Origin: Candidatus Electrothrix gigas
GTDB lineage: Bacteria; Desulfobacterota; Desulfobulbia; Desulfobulbales; Desulfobulbaceae
Reading direction: 5' to 3'
NCBI GenBank assembly: GCA_022766165.1
Contig: QYLO01000004.1
Coordinates: forward strand, 1 to 64,000
Length of the DNA: 64,000 nt
In this document: piece by piece, positions 44,395-53,137 of the stretch
Layout: every line of letters starts with the position of its first letter
How positions within the stretch are numbered: the stretch's first letter is position 1
Notes under the pieces: model-generated
The model's database searches: none
What the model saw: only the letters and a program-made list of their open reading frames with translations
Told to the model about the DNA's origin: nothing
Program-made: the position numbers and the translations under genes

Positions 44395-45282
44395 ATGAAG
44401 TTTTTTTTTGCTGTTATCAGTCAAACATGGCGTAATATTATAGAAACTTGGCGGAGCCAGCTTCTCTCCTTAATGACCATTACCCTGTCCGTACTGATCT
44501 TTGCCTTTTTTTATCTGGTGTATATGAATGCCCTCCATGCTGGTGATCTTTTAAACAATGACCTGCGTCTGATTGTTTATCTGGAAGAACAGCCTGATTA
44601 CCCTTTGCAGGAAGAGTATCGTCATAAAATTGAAAAATTTGATAAGGTTGAAAAAATAGAGTTTGTCTCTCGTTTAGAGGCCTATGATCGTTTTAAGGAA
44701 CAACTGCATGAGAATCAGGATGTGCTTCAGGATGTTCCTCATGATTTTTTGCCCGCTTCCATTGAGATTTATCCGAAAAGGACTCTGGACACCCTGTCCC
44801 GGATTAAGCTCTTTTCCGAATATCTCCAATCGCTCCCTGGAGTACTCAAGGTGCAGTATGGCAGGGAATGGGTGGAACGATTTTACTCCTTTGTTCAACT
44901 TCTCAGAATCATTGTTTTCCTTTCTGGTGCGCTTCTTGTTCTTACGACCACCTTTATGATGGGACATTCCATCAGACTGACCATGCTCACCCGAAAAAAG
45001 GAGCTGGAGTTGTTGCGTTTAGTGGGTGCTTCGGATAACTATATTCGTGTTCCCTTTTTTCTGGAAGGTGCCTTGCTGGGAGCAGTGGGGGCTGGAGCAG
45101 GACTCGGTGCACTTTATCTCCTGTTCAGCTGGATTGCGCTTCACTTTAGTGGGCAAGGGGTATCACAAATGTTTCCCTTTAATTTCTTCAGTGGCTCTTC
45201 TGTTGGTATTATTATTTTACTGGCTATGCTTCTCTGTGCAGGGGGGAGTTTTACCTCAACGCACAAAATCATTAATCTATGA
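44395..45282 (+). CDS. ftsX: FtsX cell-division permease-like protein
   Basis: 295 residues from ATG 44395. TM1 is at ~25-45 (LLSLMTITLSVLIFAFFYLV). A large periplasmic loop with RLIVYLEEQPDYPLQEEYRH follows, then three more helices: IVFLSGALLVLTTTFMMGHS, LEGALLGAVGAGAGLGALYL and GIIILLAMLLCAGGSFTS. The cytoplasmic R.TMLTRKKELELLRLVGAS motif is typical of FtsX. With FtsE it controls EnvC, encoded immediately downstream with a 4-base overlap. Confidence 0.94.
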   Translation: MKFFFAVISQTWRNIIETWRSQLLSLMTITLSVLIFAFFYLVYMNALHAGDLLNNDLRLIVYLEEQPDYPLQEEYRHKIEKFDKVEKIEFVSRLEAYDRFKEQLHENQDVLQDVPHDFLPASIEIYPKRTLDTLSRIKLFSEYLQSLPGVLKVQYGREWVERFYSFVQLLRIIVFLSGALLVLTTTFMMGHSIRLTMLTRKKELELLRLVGASDNYIRVPFFLEGALLGAVGAGAGLGALYLLFSWIALHFSGQGVSQMFPFNFFSGSSVGIIILLAMLLCAGGSFTSTHKIINL

Positions 45283-46511
45283 GTACGAAGGCTTGTCGCA
45301 TATTACGCCCTTTCCACCCCTTGCGCCCTTTGCGTCCTTATTTTCTTCTGTTGATTTGCTGCCTCTGCTGTCTTTACTGCCTAGCTCTTTTTCAACAGGA
45401 TTGTGCTGGAGATGTTGGAGAAGAAGCCGGGATAGAGGCGCAGAAAAAGGTAAGAATCCATATTGGAGAATTACAACATGATATTAAGGTGAATCTTGAG
45501 AAAATTCAGGAAAAAAATGAAGCTGAACGTAACATTCTTGATCAGTTGGATCAGATAAACCGTAAGGTTACTCGACAAAAGGAGAAAACAACACTTTTAC
45601 AACGAAGGTTGGCAGAGCAAAAAAAGCTGTCGTATGACCTGAAAAAAAAGGTGGTACAGGCAGAAAAAAAACGAAATGCTCTGCAAGAACAGACTCTCAA
45701 GAGGTTGCGTTCTTTTTATATAATGGGAAATGTTGGTCTGCTGAATGTAACCTTTTCAAAAAAAGATCTTCCAGATTTGATGCTCTTTTCTGATGCGTTT
45801 GAGGGCTTGGTTGCCTATGATAGAGATATTCTCCTGCAATACCGCAAGTCCATACATGAGCTAGAACAGAGTGTCTTTGCCTGTGAACTGGAAAAGTCAT
45901 TACTTGAAGAGTTGATACAGCAGGCTGAAGAGGAGGACCAGGTTCTCTTTGTATTGCGTGCTGAACAAGAACAGTTGCTGGATGCGATCAAGAGGGAAAA
46001 GAATATCTATCTGTTGGCTGTTGATGAGATGCGTCAAGCTGAACAGGAGTTACATGATGACCTGATGCGGCTGAGGATAGAGGATAAACTTGACAGGGAG
46101 CAGGGGCTTCTTTTGGGCAAAGGACATCTATCCTCTCCAGTGACAGGCACGGTGCTGTATCGGTTTGGCGATATTATCCAAACAGGTTTACGAAAAGGTG
46201 AGGTTGTACAAGGGATCACAGTTGCCATTGAGCCGGGTACCTCGGTGCATGCCGTGTACAAAGGAGAGGTTGTGTTTGCCGATTATAAGCGAGGATACGG
46301 TAACACAGTTATTATTGATCATAGAGGAAAATATTTCACCATCACAGCCCGTCTCGATGAAATTTTTGTTCATAAGGGAGATAAGGTTCGACAGAATCAG
46401 GAAGTTGGGACAAGCGGCGACATTGCAACACTGTATGAGCCAGGTGTGTATTTCGAGATTCGGCACAACAATAAGCCTTTAGACCCTTTAGAGTGGCTTC
46501 AGATAGACTGA
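45279..46511 (+). CDS. envC: EnvC-like murein hydrolase activator
   Basis: 410 residues. A hydrophobic N-terminal segment (YFLLLICCLCCLYCLALFQQ) is followed by a long coiled coil (~55-270, QLDQINRKVTRQKEKTTLLQ and similar). The C-terminal ~125 residues are an M23/LytM domain (SPVTGTVLYRFGD, VHAVYKGEVVFADYKRGYGN, TVIIDHRGKYFTITARL, VYFEIRHNNKPLDPLEWL). The usual zinc-binding His in YAHL is replaced (ITARL), and HFE reads YFE, so the domain is catalytically degenerate as in E. coli EnvC. It therefore activates amidases and does not cut itself. Its start overlaps ftsX by four bases. Confidence 0.93.
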   Translation: MSTKACRILRPFHPLRPLRPYFLLLICCLCCLYCLALFQQDCAGDVGEEAGIEAQKKVRIHIGELQHDIKVNLEKIQEKNEAERNILDQLDQINRKVTRQKEKTTLLQRRLAEQKKLSYDLKKKVVQAEKKRNALQEQTLKRLRSFYIMGNVGLLNVTFSKKDLPDLMLFSDAFEGLVAYDRDILLQYRKSIHELEQSVFACELEKSLLEELIQQAEEEDQVLFVLRAEQEQLLDAIKREKNIYLLAVDEMRQAEQELHDDLMRLRIEDKLDREQGLLLGKGHLSSPVTGTVLYRFGDIIQTGLRKGEVVQGITVAIEPGTSVHAVYKGEVVFADYKRGYGNTVIIDHRGKYFTITARLDEIFVHKGDKVRQNQEVGTSGDIATLYEPGVYFEIRHNNKPLDPLEWLQID

Positions 46512-46556
46512 GGTAATTTTGGTACCATTTTTTGTTAGGAGTTGATCTCAATTACT

Positions 46557-47921
46557 ATGAAAAGAAAAAAGTTACAGCTTGTTCTCCTCTTGTTCTGCAT
46601 CGTTTCAGCGTATTCAGCGTATTCAGTGTATTCAGTGTATTCAGCTCCGATTTCCGTTGAAACAGGGAAGGCAGAAAAAGAGGCAGAGACCTATAAACAT
46701 CTTGAAACTTTTGCCAATGTATTGGATCTCTTGCAAAAACATTATATAGATAAGGTGAAGAGCAGTGATGTCCTGATAGGAGCTATCAACGGAATGCTAG
46801 GTTCACTTGATCCACATTCATCCTATATGTCACCAGAAGATTTTCAGGAACTTCAGGAGGATACCAGAGGAAGTTTTAGTGGGATAGGTATTGAAGTCAC
46901 GGTTCGTGATGGACTGTTGACAGTGGTTTCTCCCATTGTTGGCACGCCTGCGTATAAGGAAGGGGTCAAGGCGGGTGATCAGATTGTAAAGATTAACAAT
47001 ATCTCTACCCAAGGTATGACGCTGCCCGATGCTGTTAAACAGCTCCGCGGAAATAAAGGTGAAAAGGTCACTCTCTCAATCCGTCGACAGGGGCTACATG
47101 AGTTGCTGGACATGGTCTTTATTCGGGATATCATTCCGCACCATTCCGTCAATACGCAGGATCTCGGAGAGGGGTTTCATTATATACAGGTGACAAGTTT
47201 TCAGGCCACCACGACCCGTGACTTTAAAAAGGAGTTACGCAAGGCGGCAAAGCAGGGGAAGATTCGGGGAATAATTCTTGATCTGCGGAACAACCCTGGT
47301 GGTCTGCTTGATCAGGCTGTAAAGCTTGCCAATGTGTTTCTTGAGAGTGGCATTATTGTGACTACAAGAGGGCGAGAAAAAGAAAATGATATGTCTTTTG
47401 AGGCACAGCACAGAAAAACTCAATATACTTTTCCGACAATTGTCTTGGTCAACAGGGGGTCGGCCAGTGCTTCCGAGATTGTTGCCGGCGCCTTGCAGGA
47501 TCATAAAAGGGCGATTATTCTGGGCACACGGACCTTTGGCAAAGGGTCTGTACAGACAGTGGTTCCCTTGCCCAACGGAGCCGGGGTTCGTTTGACCACT
47601 GCTCGGTATTACACGCCAAGTGGAAGGTCTATCCAAGCAACAGGGATTGTGCCAGATCTGATTATTCCTTTTAAGAAAAAGCGGACAGCAGGAAAGAACA
47701 ACCTTGCAGATATTCTCTTGAGAGAAGAAGATCTCCCGCATCATTTTAAAAACAGTGTTCCTACAAAAAATATGCAACAGCAAGGAAATAAAAAGAGCAA
47801 AACTTCTCAAGTTGCTTCTCAAGTTGCAAAACTCTTGGCAAAAGATAATCAGTTGCATGCCGCTTTATTTCTTTTAAAAAAAATGACTGGTTCTCTGAAA
47901 AAAAAGAATAAAATGTACTGA
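46557..47921 (+). CDS. ctpA: C-terminal processing peptidase (S41)
   Basis: 454 residues, taking ATG 46557 as start. A TTG at 46542 is open but abuts the AGGAG at 46537. The signal region ends in a 9-bp microrepeat that codes AYSAYSVYSVYSA. Domains in order are N-terminal helical region with LDPHSSYMSPEDFQEL, PDZ (VRDGLLTVVSPIVGTPAYKE, GDQIVKINNI), and the S41 catalytic core with GIILDLRNNPGGLL, NRGSASASEIVAGALQDHKR (Ser) and GTRTFGKGSVQTVVPL (Lys). It is a periplasmic tail-specific protease. The gene follows envC, an arrangement common in Proteobacteria. Confidence 0.95.
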   Translation: MKRKKLQLVLLLFCIVSAYSAYSVYSVYSAPISVETGKAEKEAETYKHLETFANVLDLLQKHYIDKVKSSDVLIGAINGMLGSLDPHSSYMSPEDFQELQEDTRGSFSGIGIEVTVRDGLLTVVSPIVGTPAYKEGVKAGDQIVKINNISTQGMTLPDAVKQLRGNKGEKVTLSIRRQGLHELLDMVFIRDIIPHHSVNTQDLGEGFHYIQVTSFQATTTRDFKKELRKAAKQGKIRGIILDLRNNPGGLLDQAVKLANVFLESGIIVTTRGREKENDMSFEAQHRKTQYTFPTIVLVNRGSASASEIVAGALQDHKRAIILGTRTFGKGSVQTVVPLPNGAGVRLTTARYYTPSGRSIQATGIVPDLIIPFKKKRTAGKNNLADILLREEDLPHHFKNSVPTKNMQQQGNKKSKTSQVASQVAKLLAKDNQLHAALFLLKKMTGSLKKKNKMY

Positions 47922-47979
47922 TTTACAAAAATTTTTTGCTGTTTTTGTGTTTTTTGAGTATTTTTTATACAGTTTTTAC

Positions 47980-48006
47980 TTGACGAGCATACACTCCATG
48001 TATAAT
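47980..48006 (+). promoter_or_regulatory. Promoter for the riboswitch transcript
   Basis: TTGACG (47980-47985), 15-base spacer, TATAAT (48001-48006). A perfect 8-bp stem, AATCATCC (48026-48033)/GGATGATT (48046-48053), lies between it and the aptamer. Confidence 0.55.
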
Positions 48007-48071
48007 ATATATACAGCAGGACATAAATCATCCGCTTGCAGGACTGGATGATTCTCTCACTTCCTGATTGG

Positions 48072-48169
48072 AATTTGAGAGTTGATAATGCCACAATCGT
48101 CGTGAGGCGATGTCGGAAAGCCACGGGTCTTTATAACTGAAGACAGCCGGGTTACCTTCTTTTAAATCT
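48072..48169 (+). ncRNA. GEMM-I cyclic-dinucleotide riboswitch aptamer
   Basis: The segment contains the GEMM-I hallmarks. P2 is a 6-bp stem (48096-48101 with 48106-48111) capped by a GNRA tetraloop, GUGA. It is joined to the conserved GGAAAGCCACGGGUCU and to ACAGCCGGGUUACC, with P3 closed by GUCUU/AAGAC (from 48127 and 48140). A weak P1 can form between AUUUGAG (from 48073) and UUUUAAAU (near 48161). The first conserved block is divergent (AUGCCACA where AGGGCAAAC is usual), so ligand choice between c-di-GMP and 3',3'-cGAMP is open. The nearest convincing downstream gene is the hemerythrin at 48538. Confidence 0.82.
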
Positions 48170-48537
48170 GATTGGTGAGTGATCTATGAAATCCTCAGAA
48201 AGAAATATCCTTTTAGGGAAATTCTCTCTTGACTTTGGCAGCAAATTTTTTATACATTTTCTGCCCTCTTTTCCTTGGTTTCTCTGGCTTTTACCTCTGC
48301 ATATCTTTATATGCCCTTTCAGATTTTCTGGATTAATCCGACATAAAAAAATTCGTAACTCGTTAAAGATATCCAAAATATTTTGGATGCCATCTTTGCC
48401 TTTTTTTATTGTGCATTCTGGCGGATATACTTGTCTCAATATAAGTGGAGAAGGGGTACGTGCAAAAAATCTTTCACCCTTCACACCTTTTTCCCATACT
48501 CTTGATAATGTTTTGAACTGAAACAGCGGAGGAAAAA
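48170..48537 (+). other. Long leader between riboswitch and hemerythrin gene
   Basis: About 370 bases. A second promoter candidate, TTGACT (48229-48234), 16 bases, TATACA (48251-48256), lies inside it, so the hemerythrin may have a riboswitch-independent start. An ATG at 48186 opens a 111-codon frame ending 17 bases before the hemerythrin start. Its composition (many Phe, Pro, His) is not convincing. No terminator hairpin with a T-run is visible as an expression platform. Confidence 0.5.
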
Positions 48538-49245
48538 ATGGAAACAACGACTTATGAATGGACAGACAAATGTTATAGCGGATTAAAAAAAGTAGATCCT
48601 CAATACCAACGTTTTGCAAGTATCATTAAGGAGTTGAATGAGAGCAGTGAAAAGGCCATCTCTCGACGTCTGCGAACAGAAATGGTTCTTACATGGCAAA
48701 AAGGATATAATGTTGGCGTAAGGGAAATTGACTCGCAACATAAGGTGTTTTTCAAGATCATTAAGAAGCTCGCTAAGATACAGTTTCCAGGGATCAGGCA
48801 AACTGACAAGGCTGCTGAACTGGACAAAGTGCTGGACGAGTTGTTGGATTATGCTCAGTTGCATTTCCAAACTGAGGAGAAGTTGATGGAACGATACGGA
48901 TATCCGATGATTAATGACCAGAAAAAAGAGCATGAGATTATTACAGCCGAGCTGGACAGGCAGATCAAGGCTATAAAAGGCTCAAACGGATCAACAGCGA
49001 AGTTGGTATACTTTCTTGTCCAATGGTTTATTAAGCATACAGTATACTCTGATAAAGATCTTGGTCTGTTTATCAGGGAAAAAAGAAAAACAGAGGTTTT
49101 CGGGATTGACCTCAAGGCAGCCAATCAAAAGGTTACAGGCTTCTTAAACCAGCCGTTGACAACTGTCGACATTGTGAACTTTTTGAATCAACCTTTAACT
49201 TTGAACATCTGGGGCCATAAAAACGGTTCAGCTTATCCTGCATAA
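48538..49245 (+). CDS. Hemerythrin with degenerate N-terminal half-domain
   Basis: 235 residues from ATG 48538, behind GGAGGA. Residues ~50-180 form a full hemerythrin: REIDSQHKVFFKIIKKLAKI, LHFQTEEKLMERYGYP, KKEHEIITAE and KHTVYSDKDLG supply the His/Glu/Asp ligands. Residues 1-40 (YEWTDKCYSGLKKVDPQYQR) look like the first helix of another hemerythrin that lost its ligands, suggesting an incomplete duplication. The C-terminus repeats FLNQPLT twice within about 20 residues. Bacterial hemerythrins bind O2. The upstream cyclic-dinucleotide riboswitch could tie its level to second-messenger signalling. Confidence 0.88.
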   Translation: METTTYEWTDKCYSGLKKVDPQYQRFASIIKELNESSEKAISRRLRTEMVLTWQKGYNVGVREIDSQHKVFFKIIKKLAKIQFPGIRQTDKAAELDKVLDELLDYAQLHFQTEEKLMERYGYPMINDQKKEHEIITAELDRQIKAIKGSNGSTAKLVYFLVQWFIKHTVYSDKDLGLFIREKRKTEVFGIDLKAANQKVTGFLNQPLTTVDIVNFLNQPLTLNIWGHKNGSAYPA

Positions 49246-49340
49246 TAGTACAAGCACAGGATAAACTTTTCTGTCAAGGCAAGTTATTCAACTTTATACT
49301 TTATACGGAGGTCATGCAGAAGTTTTGCAGAGGTAAGACA

Positions 49341-49607
49341 ATGAAGTATCAAATTATGTGTCAGGGTCGTTTAATGGCCGGAGCGAAAGAAAAAGAGTGT
49401 GTTGAGCGTATCCAGCAAATTACAAAGTTGTCAGAAGAAAAGGTCAGGACAACCATTTTAAATGGACGCCCAAAAAAAATGTTTGCTTCTGACGATAAAA
49501 TGAGAGTGAAGAGATACAGTTTGGCACTTCGTAATGCAGGATTGGATATATTTATTCAAACCCAAGAGACTATAAAGTTGCACCCCCTTGAAACTGGTTA
49601 TCGTTAG
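49341..49607 (+). CDS. Small uncharacterised basic protein
   Basis: This is 88 residues from ATG 49341 (AGAGG eight bases upstream). An ATG at 49314 directly after GGAGG is an alternative start. YQIMCQGRLMAGAKEKECVE followed by LSEEKVRTTILNGRPKKMFA and MRVKRYSLALRNAGLDIFIQ is a compact strand-helix-strand-helix protein. The layout resembles small domains seen at the N-terminus of unrelated membrane proteins (GRL.PG....V...), but no function is known. It is downstream of the hemerythrin by about 95 bases. Confidence 0.7.
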   Translation: MKYQIMCQGRLMAGAKEKECVERIQQITKLSEEKVRTTILNGRPKKMFASDDKMRVKRYSLALRNAGLDIFIQTQETIKLHPLETGYR

Positions 49608-49899
49608 CTGTGTGAACTCAACAGTCGTAAGTTTGTATTTTTTCTAGCACCTCCACTCTCTACAATCTTCCCCTGTTTGAACAAGAGAAAAGAACTTACG
49701 ACTTTACAACTCTTTTCGTACTGCTTCTTATACACGTCTTATAGGCGTTTTATACATACAAGGCTCCTCTGTATTTCCTCCCCCATATACTGTAGTTCCC
49801 TACGATAGTTCCCTTTTTTTCTTTCGGCAAATCTAAAAAAATTCAGGGCATTTTTCCGCCTAATCATGTTTAATGGTGCGCAGATAATTCGCATACAAA
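49608..49899. other. Gap between small gene and aconitase
   Basis: No gene or RNA recognised. It contains a short repeated motif, CTTATACACGT-CTTATAGGCGT-TTTATACATAC (about 49728-49759), another example of the ~11-bp microrepeats in this window. Confidence 0.4.
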
Positions 49900-49911
49900 T
49901 TTTGCGCAAAA
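49900..49911. promoter_or_regulatory. Perfect 12-bp palindrome upstream of aconitase
   Basis: TTTTGCGCAAAA lies 38 bases before the ATG, with a related half-site GTGCGCAGA 25 bases further upstream. It is a plausible operator. The regulator is not identified. Confidence 0.4.
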
Positions 49912-49949
49912 AGGCGTATTCATATTTTTAGTTTTAAGGAGAAAAGGTT

Positions 49950-51881
49950 ATGGGACAAACCGTTGCAGAAAAAATACTGGCTGCTCATCTGGTTGAAGGT
50001 GAGTTGAAAAAAGGTGAAGAAATTGGGTTACGCATTGATCAAACCCTGACCCAGGATGCCACTGGCACAATGGCGTATCTGGAGTTTGAGGCCATTGGTA
50101 TTCCCCGTGTTCAGACGGAGTTGTCAGTGAGTTATGTGGATCATAATATGCTCCAATCAGACTTTAAAAACGCTGATGACCATATTTTTTTGCAGGGTGC
50201 GGCACGTAAATTCGGGCTTCACTTTTCACCTCCTGGCAACGGTATATGTCATCAGGTTCATCTGGAACGATTTGGCGTTCCTGGTAAAACCCTGCTGGGT
50301 TCTGACTCCCACACCCCAACGGGCGGCGGTATGGGGATGCTGGCTATGGGAGCAGGTGGCTTAGACGTGGCAATGGCAATGGCCGGTAAACCTTTTTACC
50401 TGATCATGCCGAAAATTTACGGTATTAAGCTCATTGGCAAGTTGCAGCCTTGGGTTGCGGCCCGTGATGTCCTGCTCGAAGTTCTTCGGCAACTTACCGT
50501 GAAAGGCGGGGTAGGGTATATCATGGAGTATTTCGGGCCGGGTGTGGCTGAATTGAGCCTAACTGATCGTGCCACCATAACCAACTTCGGTGCTGAGTTG
50601 GGAGCGACCTCTTCTGTTTTTCCTTCAGATGAGAATACCCGGAAGTACTTAGCTGCTCAGGGCAGGGAAGAGCAGTGGCAGGAACTCGTTGCTGATGCCG
50701 ATGCTGCGTACGACGAGGTACTGGAAATTGATATGTCCACCCTTGAGCCCATGATTGCCTGTCCCTCATCTCCAGATAATGTAGTTAAGGTTAGTGAGGT
50801 TGCGGGTAAGCCTGTGGCACAGGTTTTAGTGGGTTCCTGTACCAACTCCTCCCTTCGTGATCTGACTGCTGTGGCAAAGATTATGCAAGGTCGAGAAGTG
50901 CATCGTGATGTGAGTTTTGAAATAAATCCAGGCAGTCGCCAGGTAATCGAAAACCTGACTGTTCAGGGGGATGTCTTGCCGTTACTTCAGTCTGGAGCAC
51001 GTATTCATCAATCAGGCTGTCTTGGTTGTATCGGCATGGGGCAGGCTCCGCCCACAGGCATGAATTCTCTGCGAACTGTTTCGAGGAATTTCCCTGGACG
51101 TTCCGGCAATAAGGGTGATCAGGTTTACCTCTGTAGTCCAGAAGTTGCTGCTGCCTCTGCCATCAAGGGTGTGATCACTGATCCCCGGGATTTGGGAGAG
51201 TATCCTCGCTTTGAGCTGCCAGCGACCTACCTGCCCGGTGATGAGCGGATTGAAACGCCTTTGTCTGCGGAAGAAGGTTCCAAAGTGGACATCGTGCGTG
51301 GACCTAATATTGCTCCTTTTCCTGAGTTCACGCAGTTACCTGAAACCTGGAAGGGTAAGGTAGTTCTCAAGCTGGAAGATAATATCACCACTGACCATAT
51401 TATGCCTGCTGGTGCAGCTATTCTGCCCTTGCGCAGCAATATTCCTGCTATCAGCGAGTATGTTTTTTCCCAAGTGACAGAAAATTTTTCCACAGACATC
51501 AAAGCAATTACTGATGCTGGTTTGTTTGGGGCGGTAATTGGTGGCGAAAACTATGGTCAGGGGTCCAGCAGGGAGCATGCGGCCTTGGCACCGCGCTATC
51601 TTGGGGTGCAAGTCAAACTCGTTAAGAGCTTTGCCCGTATTCATAAGGCCAATTTGATCAATTTTGGTATCCTGCCACTCACCTTTGTTGATGCTGAGGA
51701 TTATGACAAGGTGCAGCAGGGGAGCGAGATAGTTATTCCTGACATTCGTGAAGCGGTGTCTTCTGGCGCTGAGACTATTCCTATGGAAATTGATGGCCAG
51801 CCGATTCAGGCTCGTTGTGAGCTTTCCTCACGTCATCGAGAGATCATGGTAGCAGGTGGTCTGTTAAACTGGGCTCGGTAG
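49950..51881 (+). CDS. Aconitate hydratase
   Basis: 643 residues from ATG 49950, with AAGGAG upstream. It interconverts citrate and isocitrate with a [4Fe-4S] cluster. Motifs are GSDSHTPTGGGMGMLAMG, the cluster cysteines in VGSCTNSSLRD and SGCLGCIGMGQAPP, the swivel domain DNITTDHIMPAG, and GENYGQGSSREHAALAPRYL. The length is near 640, shorter than AcnA/AcnB (~860-900), and matches the short aconitase family used by many anaerobes. It is probably monocistronic, with a strong terminator at 52121-52158. Confidence 0.96.
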   Translation: MGQTVAEKILAAHLVEGELKKGEEIGLRIDQTLTQDATGTMAYLEFEAIGIPRVQTELSVSYVDHNMLQSDFKNADDHIFLQGAARKFGLHFSPPGNGICHQVHLERFGVPGKTLLGSDSHTPTGGGMGMLAMGAGGLDVAMAMAGKPFYLIMPKIYGIKLIGKLQPWVAARDVLLEVLRQLTVKGGVGYIMEYFGPGVAELSLTDRATITNFGAELGATSSVFPSDENTRKYLAAQGREEQWQELVADADAAYDEVLEIDMSTLEPMIACPSSPDNVVKVSEVAGKPVAQVLVGSCTNSSLRDLTAVAKIMQGREVHRDVSFEINPGSRQVIENLTVQGDVLPLLQSGARIHQSGCLGCIGMGQAPPTGMNSLRTVSRNFPGRSGNKGDQVYLCSPEVAAASAIKGVITDPRDLGEYPRFELPATYLPGDERIETPLSAEEGSKVDIVRGPNIAPFPEFTQLPETWKGKVVLKLEDNITTDHIMPAGAAILPLRSNIPAISEYVFSQVTENFSTDIKAITDAGLFGAVIGGENYGQGSSREHAALAPRYLGVQVKLVKSFARIHKANLINFGILPLTFVDAEDYDKVQQGSEIVIPDIREAVSSGAETIPMEIDGQPIQARCELSSRHREIMVAGGLLNWAR

Positions 51882-52120
51882 TAAAAATAATATTCATTCA
51901 AAAGATTGAGACGATCCTGTTTTGATTTTAATATATATGATATTTTTTTTCTTTGTTGACTCTTTTTATCAAAAAAATTGAACATTTTTACAAAGAAAAA
52001 TTTCTTATTTTTGGTCGTCTCTCCGACTTATCTCTTTTATTTATCTGAATATTATTTCTTTCTATTGTAGATGGAACAGTTTATGCATTAAATAAAGTGT
52101 TCTTCATCTCTTCTTTTTTG

Positions 52121-52158
52121 GCCGGCTTCTCCTCTTTTGGTTGAGCCGGTTTTTTTTA
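52121..52158 (+). terminator. Rho-independent terminator before the mla operon
   Basis: CCGGCT (52122-52127) pairs with AGCCGG (52144-52149), followed by TTTTTTTT. It lies about 240 bases after the aconitase stop; the stretch between is AT-rich with no gene. Confidence 0.85.
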
Positions 52159-52294
52159 TTCTGTTCCTTTTCTCTTTCTGGTACAATGACTGTCAACTTG
52201 ACAAGTGTCATAGTCCATATCACTCTATGAATGGTACATTATATTAAGATGTAGTGTTCACAACGAGTTGGATAATTTCTTTATTTCTCTGTTG

Positions 52295-53119
52295 ATGGAG
52301 TTTTCCTTGCAAAAATCCAAAACAACATTCCTGACAACGTTTCTCTTTCATCTCGGTGACCGCTGCCTGTACTTACTTGCTGATGTAGGAAGGATGGGCA
52401 TTTTTTTATTTGCAGTCCTTGCTGGCCTGTTCAAACGCCCTTTTCGTGGCAGAGAACTGCTCAAGCAGTTACATTTCATAGGGGGAGGTTCTATTACCGT
52501 GGTATTTTTTACTGCCTTATCCTCTGGTATGGTGCTTGGCTTACAGGGGGTCTATACCCTGCAAAAATTCGGCGCTGACGGCATGTTGGGTTCTGGAGTT
52601 GCCCTGACATTAATTATGGAGCTTGGCCCTATCCTGACTGCCCTCATGGTTGCCGGACGGGCAGGTTCTGCTATATGTGCTGAAATCGGCATCATGCGAA
52701 TTTCGGAACAAATTGATGCCTTGGAATGCATGGCTGTTGATCCTTTTCGCTATCTTATTACGCCTAAATTTCTGGCAGCGATTATCTCGGTTCCCTTGCT
52801 CACCGCAATGTTTGACGTTGTAGGTATCTATGGGGGCTATCTTGCTGGCGTGAAGTTATTAGGTGTAAGTTCAGGTTCTTTTTTAAATGGCATGATGAGC
52901 AGTGTCACCAATCATGAAATTCAGCTCGGCCTGATCAAATCCTTTGTTTTTGCCTTCCTGCTGGTCTGGATCAGTACAGGACGCGGATACTTTGTGTTAC
53001 AGATTCGGGGGGCAGGCTTTGGGGCTGAAAGCGTGAGCAAGGTGACCACCCAAGCCGTTGTTCTTTCTTCGATTTCCGTTTTAATCTTTGACTATCTGCT
53101 CACAGCAGTGCTACTTTAA
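52295..53119 (+). CDS. mlaE: MlaE-type ABC transporter permease
   Basis: 274 residues. ATG 52295 is preferred over a TTG at 52268, although neither has a strong binding site. Family motifs are GGGSITVVFFTALSSGMVLG, LIMELGPILTALMVAGRAGS, AICAEIGIMRISEQIDALEC, and the five to six membrane helices of the MlaE/YrbE family. With MlaF it moves phospholipids between inner and outer membranes. It starts an operon of mlaE, mlaF, mlaD, mlaA and mlaC, all on the plus strand with short gaps. Confidence 0.93.
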   Translation: MEFSLQKSKTTFLTTFLFHLGDRCLYLLADVGRMGIFLFAVLAGLFKRPFRGRELLKQLHFIGGGSITVVFFTALSSGMVLGLQGVYTLQKFGADGMLGSGVALTLIMELGPILTALMVAGRAGSAICAEIGIMRISEQIDALECMAVDPFRYLITPKFLAAIISVPLLTAMFDVVGIYGGYLAGVKLLGVSSGSFLNGMMSSVTNHEIQLGLIKSFVFAFLLVWISTGRGYFVLQIRGAGFGAESVSKVTTQAVVLSSISVLIFDYLLTAVLL

Positions 53120-53137
53120 GGATGTAAGGAGGAAAGG

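Noticed and set aside
48186..48521. 111-codon frame directly after the riboswitch
   Set aside because: Its composition is Phe/Pro/His rich without domain features, and the opposite strand is equally open. A weak GGTGAG site exists, so a real small membrane peptide is not excluded.
48152..48619. 155-codon minus-strand frame opposite the leader
   Set aside because: It runs antisense into the hemerythrin start and shows no recognisable features.
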